A stretch of 64,000 nucleotides of DNA from Ectobacillus polymachus (lineage in GTDB: Bacteria > Bacillota > Bacilli > Bacillales > Bacillaceae_G), in assembly GCF_048159605.1 (NCBI RefSeq), contig NZ_JBLREB010000001.1, forward strand, positions 1,054,001 to 1,118,000, given 5' to 3'. The notes beneath the pieces were generated by a model that searched no databases, was not told where the DNA came from, and was given only the letters and a program-made list of their open reading frames with translations. Within the stretch, counting starts at the first letter, position 1; each line of letters begins with the position of its first letter. The position numbers and the translations under genes were made by a program. Positions 45,650 through 54,828 of this stretch are shown one piece after another.

Positions 45650-46663
45650 ATGCAGCTAGGGCATCAAACATGGCATTTTCAGAACAAGCCTACCATCCTC
45701 ACAACTGGTGTAATTGGTGGTCCATTTGAAGCGAATGGAAAGATAGCTGAAGATTTTGATGCCTTGCATGAAGATCTATGGCTTGGTCAAGATTCATATG
45801 AAAAAGCACATCGAGTGCTGTTCGAGGAGGCTTGTAAGCGTGCAACGGAAAAAGCAGACATGCGTACGCAGGATGTTCATTTTTTGCTTGGCGGGGATTT
45901 AATTAATCAAATTACTCCTACTAGTTTTACAGGACGTACATTGGGAATCCCTTATTTAGGTCTGTTTGGCGCCTGTTCTACTTCAATGGAAGGTCTTGCT
46001 TTAGGAGCTCTCATCGTGAATAGCAATTGCGCAAATTATGTGTTAACAGGGGCTTCAAGCCATAATGCTGCTGTTGAAAAACAATTTCGCTATCCCACTG
46101 AGTATGGCGGACAGAAACCACCTACTGCCCAATGGACAGTAACGGGAGCTGGTGTCGCCTTACTTAGCAGTCAAGGAGATGGGCCGTATGTAACAACCGC
46201 TACAGTAGGAAGGGTTGTAGATATGGGATTAAGTGATCCATTTAATATGGGTGGAGCAATGGCCCCTGCTGCTGTAGACACTATTATTGCTCATTTTCGT
46301 GATCGTCAAATTGATGAAACATATTATGACTTGATTGTAACAGGAGATTTAGGACGTATCGGAAGAGAATTAGCACTTCATTTACTAAAAAAGCAGGGAT
46401 ACTCTATAAAAGATGAACAATTTCAAGATTGTGGTTTATTGATATATAGTGATGATCAGCCCGTAATAGCAGGAGCAAGTGGACCGGGATGTTCTGCTAC
46501 TGTTGTCTATGGTCATTTATTAAACCGAATGAAAAGTGGAGAGATATCAAAAATGCTCGTCGTTGCAACAGGCGCTTTGCTTTCTCCCTTAACATTTCAG
46601 CAAAAGGAAACGATACCGTGCATTGCGCACGCTGTATCCATTGAATACGGAGGTGAACATTAA
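45650..46663 (+). CDS. spoVAD: Stage V sporulation protein AD
   Basis: 337 residues; thiolase-like fold, binds dipicolinate. GVIGGPFEANGKIAEDFDALHEDLWLGQDSYEKAH at the N-terminus, GDLINQITPTSF near 83, and FGACSTSMEGL near 104 are SpoVAD signatures. No gap to spoVAC (stop then ATG) and a TAATG overlap with the next gene indicate coupled translation. Confidence 0.94.
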   Translation: MQLGHQTWHFQNKPTILTTGVIGGPFEANGKIAEDFDALHEDLWLGQDSYEKAHRVLFEEACKRATEKADMRTQDVHFLLGGDLINQITPTSFTGRTLGIPYLGLFGACSTSMEGLALGALIVNSNCANYVLTGASSHNAAVEKQFRYPTEYGGQKPPTAQWTVTGAGVALLSSQGDGPYVTTATVGRVVDMGLSDPFNMGGAMAPAAVDTIIAHFRDRQIDETYYDLIVTGDLGRIGRELALHLLKKQGYSIKDEQFQDCGLLIYSDDQPVIAGASGPGCSATVVYGHLLNRMKSGEISKMLVVATGALLSPLTFQQKETIPCIAHAVSIEYGGEH

Positions 46664-47016
46664 TGGCAATGTTTATTTCAGCATTTGTTGTTGGAGGCTT
46701 AATCTGCGTGATTGGTCAGCTCTTATTTGACGTTGCCAAGCTAACACCTGCTCATACTATGGTAATTTTAGTCGTAACTGGGGCTATATTAGATGGCCTT
46801 AACTTATATGAACCATTAATTGACTTTGCTGGAGCTGGAGCTACCGTACCTATCACGAGCTTTGGAAATGCCCTTGTTCACGGAGCAATGGCAGAAGGTG
46901 AAAAATACGGTCTTGTAGGTGTCGTAACAGGAATGTTTAAAGTAACGAGTGCCGGTATTTCTGCAGCAATCATTTTTGGTTTTATCGGTGCACTACTATT
47001 TAAACCAAAAGGATAA
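46663..47016 (+). CDS. spoVAE: Stage V sporulation protein AE (SpoVAEb)
   Basis: 117 residues, four helices. LICVIGQLLFD, FAGAGATVPITSFGNALVHGAM and KYGLVGVVTGMFKVTSAGISAAI are typical of SpoVAEb. Its ATG shares one base with the spoVAD stop. Confidence 0.92.
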   Translation: MAMFISAFVVGGLICVIGQLLFDVAKLTPAHTMVILVVTGAILDGLNLYEPLIDFAGAGATVPITSFGNALVHGAMAEGEKYGLVGVVTGMFKVTSAGISAAIIFGFIGALLFKPKG

Positions 47017-47027
47017 GGAGTAATAGG

Positions 47028-47234
47028 ATGACAATTGTAACTGACATTAAAACGTGTTTAGCAAATGTAAAAGGGGCACAATCTAGTTTAAGCTTATTAT
47101 CACACCATACTGTCGACAACAACGCAAAACAAATGTTTCATGAATCAATGCTCGAATTAGATGATGTAATTTCCGATTTACAAAAAAGAATATCCCACTT
47201 AGAAAAAGAGGAACCACAATATAAAGGGATGTAA
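47028..47234 (+). CDS. DUF1657 protein (sixth gene of spoVA2 operon)
   Basis: 68 residues, homologous to the product of 44357-44560 (shared LxxxKxxLxxxKxAQSSL start and EEPQYK end). Eleven bases after spoVAE with AAGGAG before the ATG. Confidence 0.85.
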   Translation: MTIVTDIKTCLANVKGAQSSLSLLSHHTVDNNAKQMFHESMLELDDVISDLQKRISHLEKEEPQYKGM

Positions 47235-47251
47235 GAAAGGAATTGATTTTC

Positions 47252-48112
47252 ATGCCAGAATGGATAGTAGTAATCATTCGATGCTTTAGTATTTTAGCTA
47301 TTCTATTCTTCATTACAAAGCTGCTAGGAAAAAGGCAAATATCACAGCTTTCCTTCTTTGAATATATTGCTGGTATGACAATGGGAGATATTGCTGCAGA
47401 AGTATCAACCGGGCTTGAACAAAACTATATACACGGTGTACTTAGTATTGCTGTGTTTTCCATGATTCCATTTTTAGCAGGCCTACTTGCACTTAAAAGT
47501 AAAAAAATGCGCGATTTTTTTGAAGGAAAGGCTACCATAGTAATTAAGGATGGAAAAATACTTGAGGACAATTTAAAGAAAGAAAAATATACGAGTGATG
47601 AGCTGTTAGAACTACTTCGCAAAAAAGATGTATTTCGTGTAGCAGATGTTGAATTCGCGGTATTAGAAGCCGCAGGTGAGCTTAATGTACTGTTAAAAAA
47701 AGAAAATCAGCCTATTACCCCATCTCTTTTAGGATTGCAAATAGCACAAGAGAAGGAAACACACACAGTTATCATGGATGGAAAAATATTGGATGAACCA
47801 TTAACAGCAAGCGGCCACAATCGAAACTGGTTAATAACTGAACTTAAAAAGATGGGCGTCGCCCTAGACAATGTATTTGTTGGACAAGTTGATACCTATG
47901 GACAATTTACAGCTGATCTATATGATGATAAATTACAAGTCCCTTCTTCTCAAGAAAGACCGTTGCTTCTAGCAATGTTGAAAAAATGCCAAGCGGATTT
48001 AGAGTTGTTTTCCCTTGCTACAGAATCTCATGCAGCTGCTGATATGTATCGGAACAATTCCTTGCGTATGGAAGCCATCATCAATAAAATATCTTACCTT
48101 CTCAAGGAATAG
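47252..48112 (+). CDS. DUF421 (YetF-like) membrane protein with DUF1657-like C-terminus
   Basis: 286 residues. Three helices in the first 80, with LGKRQISQLSFFEYIAGMTMGDIAAEVS the DUF421 hallmark. A soluble domain follows, and the last 55 residues (MLKKCQADLELFSLATES) resemble DUF1657, so this is a fusion. It closes the seven-gene spoVA2 order. ATG 47252 follows AAAGGA; an in-frame TTG at 47243 is less likely. Proteins of this kind in mobile spoVA2 operons affect spore heat resistance. Confidence 0.85.
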   Translation: MPEWIVVIIRCFSILAILFFITKLLGKRQISQLSFFEYIAGMTMGDIAAEVSTGLEQNYIHGVLSIAVFSMIPFLAGLLALKSKKMRDFFEGKATIVIKDGKILEDNLKKEKYTSDELLELLRKKDVFRVADVEFAVLEAAGELNVLLKKENQPITPSLLGLQIAQEKETHTVIMDGKILDEPLTASGHNRNWLITELKKMGVALDNVFVGQVDTYGQFTADLYDDKLQVPSSQERPLLLAMLKKCQADLELFSLATESHAAADMYRNNSLRMEAIINKISYLLKE

Positions 48113-48115
48113 ATT

Positions 48116-48442
48116 TTATTTCCCAATCATTTCGTATAATCGTTCTAAATCTCTTTCAAACTGTCCGAATACAACAAATCGAGATTCTCTCAACATTTCT
48201 TTACCTTTAAAGAACACAATTAATGTAGGCGCAGTAAAAACAAGATATTCTCCAGAAACTCTCGGTGTTTCTTCTAAGGAAACAAGGATTGATTTTACTT
48301 TTGGAAAACGCTGCAACATGTTTTCCGTTTGTGCTAATACTGCATCACAAACGGAGCATTGTGCAGTTTTAATATAGAGTAAACATAATTGTTCATTAGA
48401 AATAATTTCCTTTACTTCATCGATATTTGTTATTTTATTCAT
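48116..48442 (-). CDS. Thioredoxin-like protein
   Basis: 108 residues. A redox motif CSVC follows the first strand (LLYIKTAQCSVCD, about 21-33), and TAPTLIVFFKGKE provides the cis-Pro loop. Probably a cytoplasmic thiol-disulfide protein of the YdbP type. Convergent with the DUF421 gene, only three bases apart. Confidence 0.82.
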   Translation of the reverse strand: MNKITNIDEVKEIISNEQLCLLYIKTAQCSVCDAVLAQTENMLQRFPKVKSILVSLEETPRVSGEYLVFTAPTLIVFFKGKEMLRESRFVVFGQFERDLERLYEMIGK

Positions 48443-48680
48443 TTTCGCATATACTCCTTCTTTTTAACTACAACTATAATCCTTCCTTATTATTGTACGA
48501 TATACGCTTTCAAACAGGAAATATATTGACTTCTTTACAATGTAAGTCTTTTGTATAGTACTCACGATAATCGAAATTACTATATAAAAATTATTTAAAA
48601 AATCAATTGCCCTTTTCCGTTAAATCCTTCTATACTAAAAAAGCGAAGCATTCATTTCTAGATTGAAGGAGAGAATTTGC

Positions 48681-49142
48681 ATGTATGTGCAAGCAGCATT
48701 GCATCAGCTACAAATAGCAATTCGTACCATCGTACAAATCCTTGATAAAGTAAAAGATGAAGATTTAGATTTGCGACCAGCCCCAACAAAGCGATCAGTG
48801 TATGAATTATTCTCCCATTTATCTTTGTTAACACAAGCAGATTTCTTTATTTTGAATGAAGCAACAAAAGATGAGATAACGATGTATTATGAAGCAAATG
48901 AAAAACTAACCATTAAGGAAATGCAGCTCGCATTATTTGATAGTTATAATCGTCTTTCCCATGCTTTTTCAACTTACTCTGAAGAAGAACTGCAAGAAGT
49001 AACCACTTCTTATTGGGGTGTGTCCTATACACGTTTTGAATGGCTAATACAAATTGTAGCTCACATGTATCATCATCGTGGTCAGTTACATATCTTGCTT
49101 TGCGAGTATAGCACAGACCCACAAATAAAGCTGTTTGAGTAA
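48681..49142 (+). CDS. DinB-family protein
   Basis: 153 residues, four-helix bundle. The three metal-binding His are in ELFSHLSLL (about 44) and HMYHHRGQLH (about 133-142). DinB/YfiT-like enzymes are often bacillithiol-dependent transferases or thiol hydrolases; this one's substrate is unknown. ATG 48681 follows GGAGAG at about seven bases. Confidence 0.83.
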   Translation: MYVQAALHQLQIAIRTIVQILDKVKDEDLDLRPAPTKRSVYELFSHLSLLTQADFFILNEATKDEITMYYEANEKLTIKEMQLALFDSYNRLSHAFSTYSEEELQEVTTSYWGVSYTRFEWLIQIVAHMYHHRGQLHILLCEYSTDPQIKLFE

Positions 49143-49160
49143 AACGCGCTTTCAAGTTTC

Positions 49161-49192
49161 ACTCCCACTAATTCAATGTGGGAGTCCTCTTT
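49161..49192 (+). terminator. DinB gene terminator
   Basis: ACTCCCAC/GTGGGAGT with a 9-nt loop followed by CCTCTTTT. Confidence 0.75.
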
Positions 49193-49333
49193 TAGAACTT
49201 TCATTCTAGAAATCTAGTACTTCTCCATAAAATCTATTCTTTTATAAATATTTTACTTACTACTAACCCCTATGTATGTTTCTCCCCTTTTTTTGGAAAT
49301 ATATAGACATCCGTGTCTTAGGAGGACAAACAT

Positions 49334-50851
49334 ATGAATAATAACTTTCGTGAAATGCAAGAAAACCCTTTTTGGAGATCCCAACCACAATTTCCATCCT
49401 TTCAAAAGCTTTCAACTGATATTCATGTCGATGTTGCAGTTGTTGGCGGTGGAATCTCAGGAATAACAACCGCTTATTTGCTGGCTAAGGAAGGGCTTTC
49501 TGTAGCGTTATTGGAGGCAGACACGATTCTTAACGGTACGACTGGTCATACTACCGCAAAGATTACAGCTCAACATAATTTGATCTATAACGAATTAATC
49601 CAACATATCGGCGAGGAAAAAGCAAGATTCTATTATGAAGCAAACCATGAAGCCCTTCAATTTATAGAGAAAATGATTCAAAAAAATGAGATACAATGCG
49701 ATTTCTCAAGAGAAGATTCCTATTTATATTGTACTTCAGCACAGTCTTCTGAACAGTTGTATCAAGAATTCAAGGCTTATGAAAAACTTTCTATTCGAGG
49801 AGAATTAGTTGAGAAACTGCCGCTTGCTATACCGATTTCTTCAGCACTCGTTATGCAAAATCAAGCTCAGTTTCATCCAGTTCTCTATTTACTACATATG
49901 ATTGATCTATTTATAAAAGCCGGCGGATGTGTATATGAACATACCGTAGCTATCGATATACAAGAAGGGTCTCACCCACGAGTTATTACGAAAGACGGTC
50001 CTGCCGTTATTTGTAATTATGTTGTTTCTTGCTCGCATTTTCCATTTTATGATAAGGGGCTATTCTTTACGAAAATGTATGCGGAACGATCCTATGTATT
50101 AGGTATTAAAACAAAACAACCATTTCCAGGAGGCATGTATTTAAGCATTGATGAACCTGTTCGTTCTTTACGATTTACGCCTCTTAATGGAGAAAGACTA
50201 GTAATAGTTGGAGGGGAAAGCCATAAGACAGGACAAGGAATCGATACTGCTGTACACTATGAGGCATTACAAGCCTTCGCAGATGATGTACTAGGTATAG
50301 AATCCATTCAGTATAAATGGTCTGCACAAGATTTACAAACGTTGGACAAGATACCTTACATAGGCGCCATGTCTTCCGAAAATCCAAATATATTTGTCGC
50401 TACTGGTTATAAAAAATGGGGAATGACAACCGGAACTGCTGCTGCTTTACTCATTCAAGATTTGATTATGGAACGTAGCAATCCGTACCGTGATCTATTT
50501 ACCCCTTCCCGTTTTCTAGCAGATCCAAGTATTAAACACTTTCTAATGACAAACGGCGATGTAGCAAAACATTTAATAGAGGGTAAGCTAGAGTTTCCCC
50601 TCCGCGAGCCGGAGGATCTTATGAACGAGGAAGGATCAGTTGTTCGCTTCAACGGAAAACGTGCGGGGGCCTATAGAGATTGTGAAGGTAAACTGCATAT
50701 CGTAGATACCACATGCACGCATCTTGGCTGTGAGCTTGAATGGAACGATGGTGATTCCACATGGGACTGCCCTTGTCATGGATCTCGCTTTTCAACCGAT
50801 GGTGACGTGGTAGAAGGACCTGCAATAAAACCTTTAGATAAATTAACATAA
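49334..50851 (+). CDS. yhfW: FAD oxidoreductase with C-terminal Rieske domain (YhfW-like)
   Basis: 505 residues, close to B. subtilis YhfW in length and plan. FAD motif VAVVGGGISGITTAYLL at about 36-52; HTTAKITAQHN near 73 follows the pattern of the YhfW/PuuB-type DAO family. The Rieske [2Fe-2S] ligands are CTHLGC and CPCHGS near 464-486. Reaction unknown. AGGAGG lies before the ATG. The stand-alone oxidase at 20838-22058 is a related protein without the Rieske part. Confidence 0.88.
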   Translation: MNNNFREMQENPFWRSQPQFPSFQKLSTDIHVDVAVVGGGISGITTAYLLAKEGLSVALLEADTILNGTTGHTTAKITAQHNLIYNELIQHIGEEKARFYYEANHEALQFIEKMIQKNEIQCDFSREDSYLYCTSAQSSEQLYQEFKAYEKLSIRGELVEKLPLAIPISSALVMQNQAQFHPVLYLLHMIDLFIKAGGCVYEHTVAIDIQEGSHPRVITKDGPAVICNYVVSCSHFPFYDKGLFFTKMYAERSYVLGIKTKQPFPGGMYLSIDEPVRSLRFTPLNGERLVIVGGESHKTGQGIDTAVHYEALQAFADDVLGIESIQYKWSAQDLQTLDKIPYIGAMSSENPNIFVATGYKKWGMTTGTAAALLIQDLIMERSNPYRDLFTPSRFLADPSIKHFLMTNGDVAKHLIEGKLEFPLREPEDLMNEEGSVVRFNGKRAGAYRDCEGKLHIVDTTCTHLGCELEWNDGDSTWDCPCHGSRFSTDGDVVEGPAIKPLDKLT

Positions 50852-50866
50852 ATAAAGGAAAAGACA

Positions 50867-50907
50867 GGTAGACCCCATCTTTTGGGTCTACCTTCTCTCT
50901 CTTTTTT
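50867..50907 (+). terminator. yhfW terminator
   Basis: GGTAGACCC/GGGTCTACC with an 8-nt loop, then a T/C-rich run ending TTTTTT. Confidence 0.83.
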
Positions 50908-50910
50908 ATG

Positions 50911-50923
50911 CGCAAACGTTTGC
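50911..50923. promoter_or_regulatory. cre-like palindrome downstream of pgmB
   Basis: GCAAACGTTTGC is the same 12-bp palindrome as in the malL cre box, with one mismatch to the full consensus on each strand. It lies 22 bases past the pgmB stop, an unusual place for a repressor site. Confidence 0.35.
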
Positions 50924-50945
50924 TCTTTTGCGTAAAATAAAAATT

Positions 50946-51614
50946 TCAAGCAGAGAAAACAGCCATAATATTATCAAAGCTTAACTCATTTGTTCCTCTA
51001 ACAACATAATCTGCTTTTTCCATTGCATCCGGTGTTCCAACTCCAACTGCAAACATACCTGCAGCTTTTATTGCTTCTACACCTGCAGCTGCATCTTCCA
51101 CCCCTATACATGTTTCATAAGGTAACTGCAGTGCATCTGCCGCTTTTAAAAAGATTTCTGGATTTGGTTTCCCCTTAACAACAGTAGCTGCATCCACAAT
51201 CGTATCAAAATAAGATTGAATACCCAATTGTTTAATAACAGGACCTGCATTTTTACTTGCAGAGGCTAATCCGATTTTAATTCCATACGATTGCAAGGCT
51301 TGTAATAGATTCATAATGCCCGGTAACACATCTTTTTCAGAAATTGTGTCGATTAACGCTTTGTAATGATTGTTCTTCTTTGTGGCAAGTAGCTCTTTTT
51401 CCTCCTGTGTAAAATCATGCTCACGTTTGCCGTGTTTAAGAATGAGTTCTAAGGAATCCATACGGCTTACACCCTTCAATCGTTCGTTAAACTCACGATC
51501 CATCGGTATGCCAAGTTCATCTGCAAGCTGTTTCCATGCTAAATAATGTAGTTCAGCACTATCAGTAATAACTCCATCTAAGTCAAAAATAAACGCTTTC
51601 ACTTGTTTTGTCAT
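50946..51614 (-). CDS. pgmB: Beta-phosphoglucomutase
   Basis: 222 residues, HAD superfamily. Interconverts beta-glucose 1-phosphate and glucose 6-phosphate in maltose/trehalose use. Nucleophile Asp in FDLDGVITDS (about 9-18), the specificity segment ELHYLAWKQLADELGI, LKGVSRMDSLE and motif III/IV KGKPNPEIFLKAA and GVEDAAAGVEAIKAAGM. ATG 51614 follows a GAGGAATATAGG region; upstream in-frame ATGs have no site. It is a lone gene here, far from malL. Confidence 0.92.
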   Translation of the reverse strand: MTKQVKAFIFDLDGVITDSAELHYLAWKQLADELGIPMDREFNERLKGVSRMDSLELILKHGKREHDFTQEEKELLATKKNNHYKALIDTISEKDVLPGIMNLLQALQSYGIKIGLASASKNAGPVIKQLGIQSYFDTIVDAATVVKGKPNPEIFLKAADALQLPYETCIGVEDAAAGVEAIKAAGMFAVGVGTPDAMEKADYVVRGTNELSFDNIMAVFSA

Positions 51615-51739
51615 CCTATATTCCTCACTTTCCAGTTCGTACGATTTTATGCTATCATTTTTTAAGAAGAAATGAAATGAAATCCTTTTCATATTTAAAA
51701 TTTTCAAAATTAAGACACAGTTTTGTAGGGAGAGAACGA

Positions 51740-52066
51740 ATGAAAGCCTATCTATTTTTAGCTATTGCTATTATTACCGAAATATTTGGAAGCTCTATGC
51801 TGAAGGCTTCCGATGGCTTTACGAAATTATATCCTAGTATTGGTGTATTGATTGGATATGTAGCAGCATTCTATTCCCTATCTTTAGCGTTACAGTCCCT
51901 TTCACTAAGTATCTCCTATGCGATTTGGTCTGGAGTTGGAACGGCGTTAACAGCCATTGTCGGTGTTCTTATTTGGAAAGAAACAATCACCATTCAAGGC
52001 GGGATTGGTATCGGACTGATTATCATAGGGGTTATTATGCTAAATCTAGGAAAATCATCTGTGTAA
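51740..52066 (+). CDS. Small multidrug resistance (SMR) efflux protein
   Basis: 108 residues with four helices. The essential Glu lies in IITEIFGSSMLK (about 11-22) and SYAIWSGVGTALTAIVG near 57 is the SMR signature. Exports cationic compounds with protons as a dimer. GGGAGAG precedes ATG 51740. Usually SMR genes of Bacillus come in pairs; this one is single. Confidence 0.9.
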   Translation: MKAYLFLAIAIITEIFGSSMLKASDGFTKLYPSIGVLIGYVAAFYSLSLALQSLSLSISYAIWSGVGTALTAIVGVLIWKETITIQGGIGIGLIIIGVIMLNLGKSSV

Positions 52067-52069
52067 GAA

Positions 52070-52099
52070 AAAGACGCAACATGGTAACGTTGCGTCTTT
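52070..52099. terminator. Bidirectional terminator
   Basis: AAAGACGCAAC/GTTGCGTCTTT with an 8-nt loop between the convergent SMR and topB genes. Confidence 0.82.
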
Positions 52100-52109
52100 A
52101 GAACTTTCA

Positions 52110-54278
52110 TCACTTTTCAAACACAAAATTAATCTTATTATCTTTCCACTCTAGCTTGGCATCAAATGATTTGTCCTTCTTCTTAAACCCTTTAATTAAG
52201 TCTGTTTGTTCACCATTTAATAACTTCTTCACATTCTTCTGTGAAATGGTCTTTCCTAATATTTTTTTCGAAATTGTAAAATCACATTTTGTTGTAGAGT
52301 AATTCGAGCATCCGTAAAAAGTAGATTTATCAACAATATCTCCATCACATTTTTTACATTTTCCAACTTTTGTTCCTATTGCCAACTTCTTTTTTGAACC
52401 TGGTTTACTTTGAAATTGTGTAAGATCAAATTGTTGAAAATCCCATCCTTCACTTTGTTTTTTAGCATCATCAATTAGCTTTAATGTAAGTTTCTTCGTC
52501 TGTTCCATAAACACACTTGGTGATGCAGCTCCAGCTCCAATTTCATCTAATCTTTGTTCCCATTTTGCCGTCATCTCAGGTGAAGCTAAAATACTATTAC
52601 CAATGGCATCTATTAGAAGTACTCCTTTATCAGTAGCTGATACTTGATTTTTCTTAACCTCTATATATTTTCGATCTTTTAAAACACCGATAATACCAGC
52701 TCGCGTTGCTTCTGTTCCTAATCCCTCTGTCTTATTTAATACCTTTGTTAACTCTTCATTATCTAAATATTTACCGGCCGTTTTCATTAGCGTAATAAGT
52801 TGCCCTTCTGTATAACGCTTAGGAGGTTGGGTTTTCCCCTCTTTTACCGTTACCTCTTGGACAATACCCTGTTCTCCCTTTTCTAGAGAAGGTAAATCTT
52901 GTTCGTCCTCATCTTTATGTTTTTCTTTCTTATTTTCATAAATAACTTTACGCCATCCGGATTGAATTTCCTCTTTCCCTTTCGATATAAAGGTTGCTCT
53001 ACCATCAACTAATGTGTGTACAGTTGTATAGTCAAAAATTGCTTTATCATAGTGTGCAGCAAGTAATCGTCTAATAACTAAATCATATATTTTTTGTTCT
53101 TCTCCAGATAGTCTTGACGGATCCGTTACTTGCTCTGTTGGAATAATAGCGTAATGGTCTGTTACTTTCTTTTCATTTACGTAACGTTTGTTTTCCTTAA
53201 TTGAAGAATAAGGTAATGGAAATAACGAACTGTATGTCTCAATCTTACTTATTTTTTGTAGTATATCTGGAAACATTGACGCTTCTTCTTTCGTCACAAA
53301 GCTTGAATCTGACCTTGGATATGAAATGATCCCCTTTATATACAACTTTTGAGCAATTTCTAGCGTTTTTTGTGGTGAATACTTAAAGCGCTTATTTGCC
53401 TCAGCTTGCAGGGAGGAGAGGTTAAATAGAAATGGTGGATGAAATTCCTTTCTTTCCTTTTCAAGCTCATGAACTTCAGCAGCTTTTCCTTTACAGAACT
53501 GTGCAATTTTATAAGCCATAGCTGCTTCCTTTATTCTGGAGTCATTATCTTTATGCCATTTCCCCATATAGACTTTTCCATCCATATGAAATGTGGCATG
53601 AACCTCCCAGAAAGGTTCAGACTTAAAGTTCTCAATATCCTTTTCACGTTTAACAATGAGTGCAAGAGTTGGTGTTTGAACTCTTCCTGTCGAAAACACA
53701 TCTGAAATACCCTTTTGTTGTAATAAAAGGGTGTATACACGAGAAGCATTCATACCAACAAGCCAATCTGCACAAGAACGGCTATATGCTTCATAGTAAA
53801 GATTCCGAGTCTCTTTTTCATCTAGTAAATTTTTAAATCCATTTATAACCGCATTTTGAGTTAATGAAGAGATCCATAAACGCTTCATTGGTTTATTATT
53901 TCTACATAACATCAACGTTAACCGAATAATAGCTTCCCCTTCTCGTTCGGCATCTCCCGCAATAATGATTTCATTCACTTCACTACGATGAACTAATTCC
54001 TTAACGATATTAAATTGCTTCCATTTTGATTTTGTTACTCTATGACTAAATTTTTCTGGGATGATCGGTAAGGTATGTAAATTCCACTTTTTCCACTTTT
54101 GATCATATTCCTCAGGCGGGACTAATTCACATAAGTGTCCAACTGCCCAACTTAAATATGCACCTTGGGGGAATATCTCATTTGGAGCAATTTCTATATA
54201 CCCATTTCTTTTTTTATGAGAAAAAGGCGCTGCCAGTTTGGCTCCTTGATCTGGTTTTTCAGCGATTATTAATTTCAT
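52110..54278 (-). CDS. topB: DNA topoisomerase III
   Basis: 722 residues, the usual length for B. cereus-group TopB. Toprim domain at the N-terminus (MKLIIAEKPDQGAKLAAPF, IIAGDAEREGEAI), catalytic Tyr in ISYPRSDSSF near 315, and a C-terminal zinc-type segment CKKCDGDIVDKSTFYGCSN. Type IA enzyme that resolves single-strand links between DNA molecules. AAGGAG precedes the ATG at 54278. Confidence 0.94.
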   Translation of the reverse strand: MKLIIAEKPDQGAKLAAPFSHKKRNGYIEIAPNEIFPQGAYLSWAVGHLCELVPPEEYDQKWKKWNLHTLPIIPEKFSHRVTKSKWKQFNIVKELVHRSEVNEIIIAGDAEREGEAIIRLTLMLCRNNKPMKRLWISSLTQNAVINGFKNLLDEKETRNLYYEAYSRSCADWLVGMNASRVYTLLLQQKGISDVFSTGRVQTPTLALIVKREKDIENFKSEPFWEVHATFHMDGKVYMGKWHKDNDSRIKEAAMAYKIAQFCKGKAAEVHELEKERKEFHPPFLFNLSSLQAEANKRFKYSPQKTLEIAQKLYIKGIISYPRSDSSFVTKEEASMFPDILQKISKIETYSSLFPLPYSSIKENKRYVNEKKVTDHYAIIPTEQVTDPSRLSGEEQKIYDLVIRRLLAAHYDKAIFDYTTVHTLVDGRATFISKGKEEIQSGWRKVIYENKKEKHKDEDEQDLPSLEKGEQGIVQEVTVKEGKTQPPKRYTEGQLITLMKTAGKYLDNEELTKVLNKTEGLGTEATRAGIIGVLKDRKYIEVKKNQVSATDKGVLLIDAIGNSILASPEMTAKWEQRLDEIGAGAASPSVFMEQTKKLTLKLIDDAKKQSEGWDFQQFDLTQFQSKPGSKKKLAIGTKVGKCKKCDGDIVDKSTFYGCSNYSTTKCDFTISKKILGKTISQKNVKKLLNGEQTDLIKGFKKKDKSFDAKLEWKDNKINFVFEK

Positions 54279-54503
54279 GTCTTTCTCCTTTGATTTTTAA
54301 ACCTATGATAGCTATACCTACTAATCTACTTTTTATAATAATTATTTTTCTATTTCTATCTTATTACTCTAATCGTACCTATCATGCTACATATATAATA
54401 CGTAAAATTACAAGGGAACGCAAAACGAGTTAGATAATATGTGAGAAACATAGTATAGGAAGATAATAAATAGACTGAGATGAACACCTATAGATTTAAC
54501 CAT
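54279..54503. other. Intergenic region between topB and the germination cluster
   Basis: AT-rich, no gene or structure seen apart from the terminator at 54504-54554; presumably holds the topB promoter. Confidence 0.5.
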
Positions 54504-54554
54504 AAAAAACTGCATCCCAATTGTTAGGATGTGTCTAACAATTGGGATGCAGTT
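54504..54554 (-). terminator. Terminator of the germination operon
   Basis: AACTGCATCCCAATTGTTAG pairs with CTAACAATTGGGATGCAGTT, 20 bp perfect, loop 7 nt, then six T on the minus strand. It occurs once, at the end of the duplicated cluster; the breakpoint of the duplication is two bases from it. Confidence 0.9.
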
Positions 54555-54605
54555 CATTCGTTTGTTAACACCGGACATTTACGATTACGAAAAAGGTAAA
54601 TTTCA

Positions 54606-54828
54606 CTAGTTTATGATCCCTTTCTTCATAATTTCTACCTGAATCGTAGGAACAAAATCCACTTTTTGATAGTTGCTACCCCAGTCTTTCTTCTGTTTCT
54701 TCCAAATTTAGGGATGGAATGCCATGAGTTGTCTGCCGATACCTAATCCGTCACATTGGGCTTCTTGCAACATCCAGTCATGAATAGGAGGATGAAAACA
54801 GTTCGTATATAAAGCAGATCCTTTTCAT
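54606..54828 (-). pseudogene. gerC remnant with internal deletion
   Basis: The first ~17 codons and the last ~55 codons of gerC are present and joined at 54769/54770; the 898 bases between (56228-57125 in the intact copy) are missing. A one-base loss near codon 9 shifts the frame, so translation would end after 16 codons. The ATGA overlap with gerB and the stop TAG are kept. It cannot make a functional C subunit. Confidence 0.9.
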
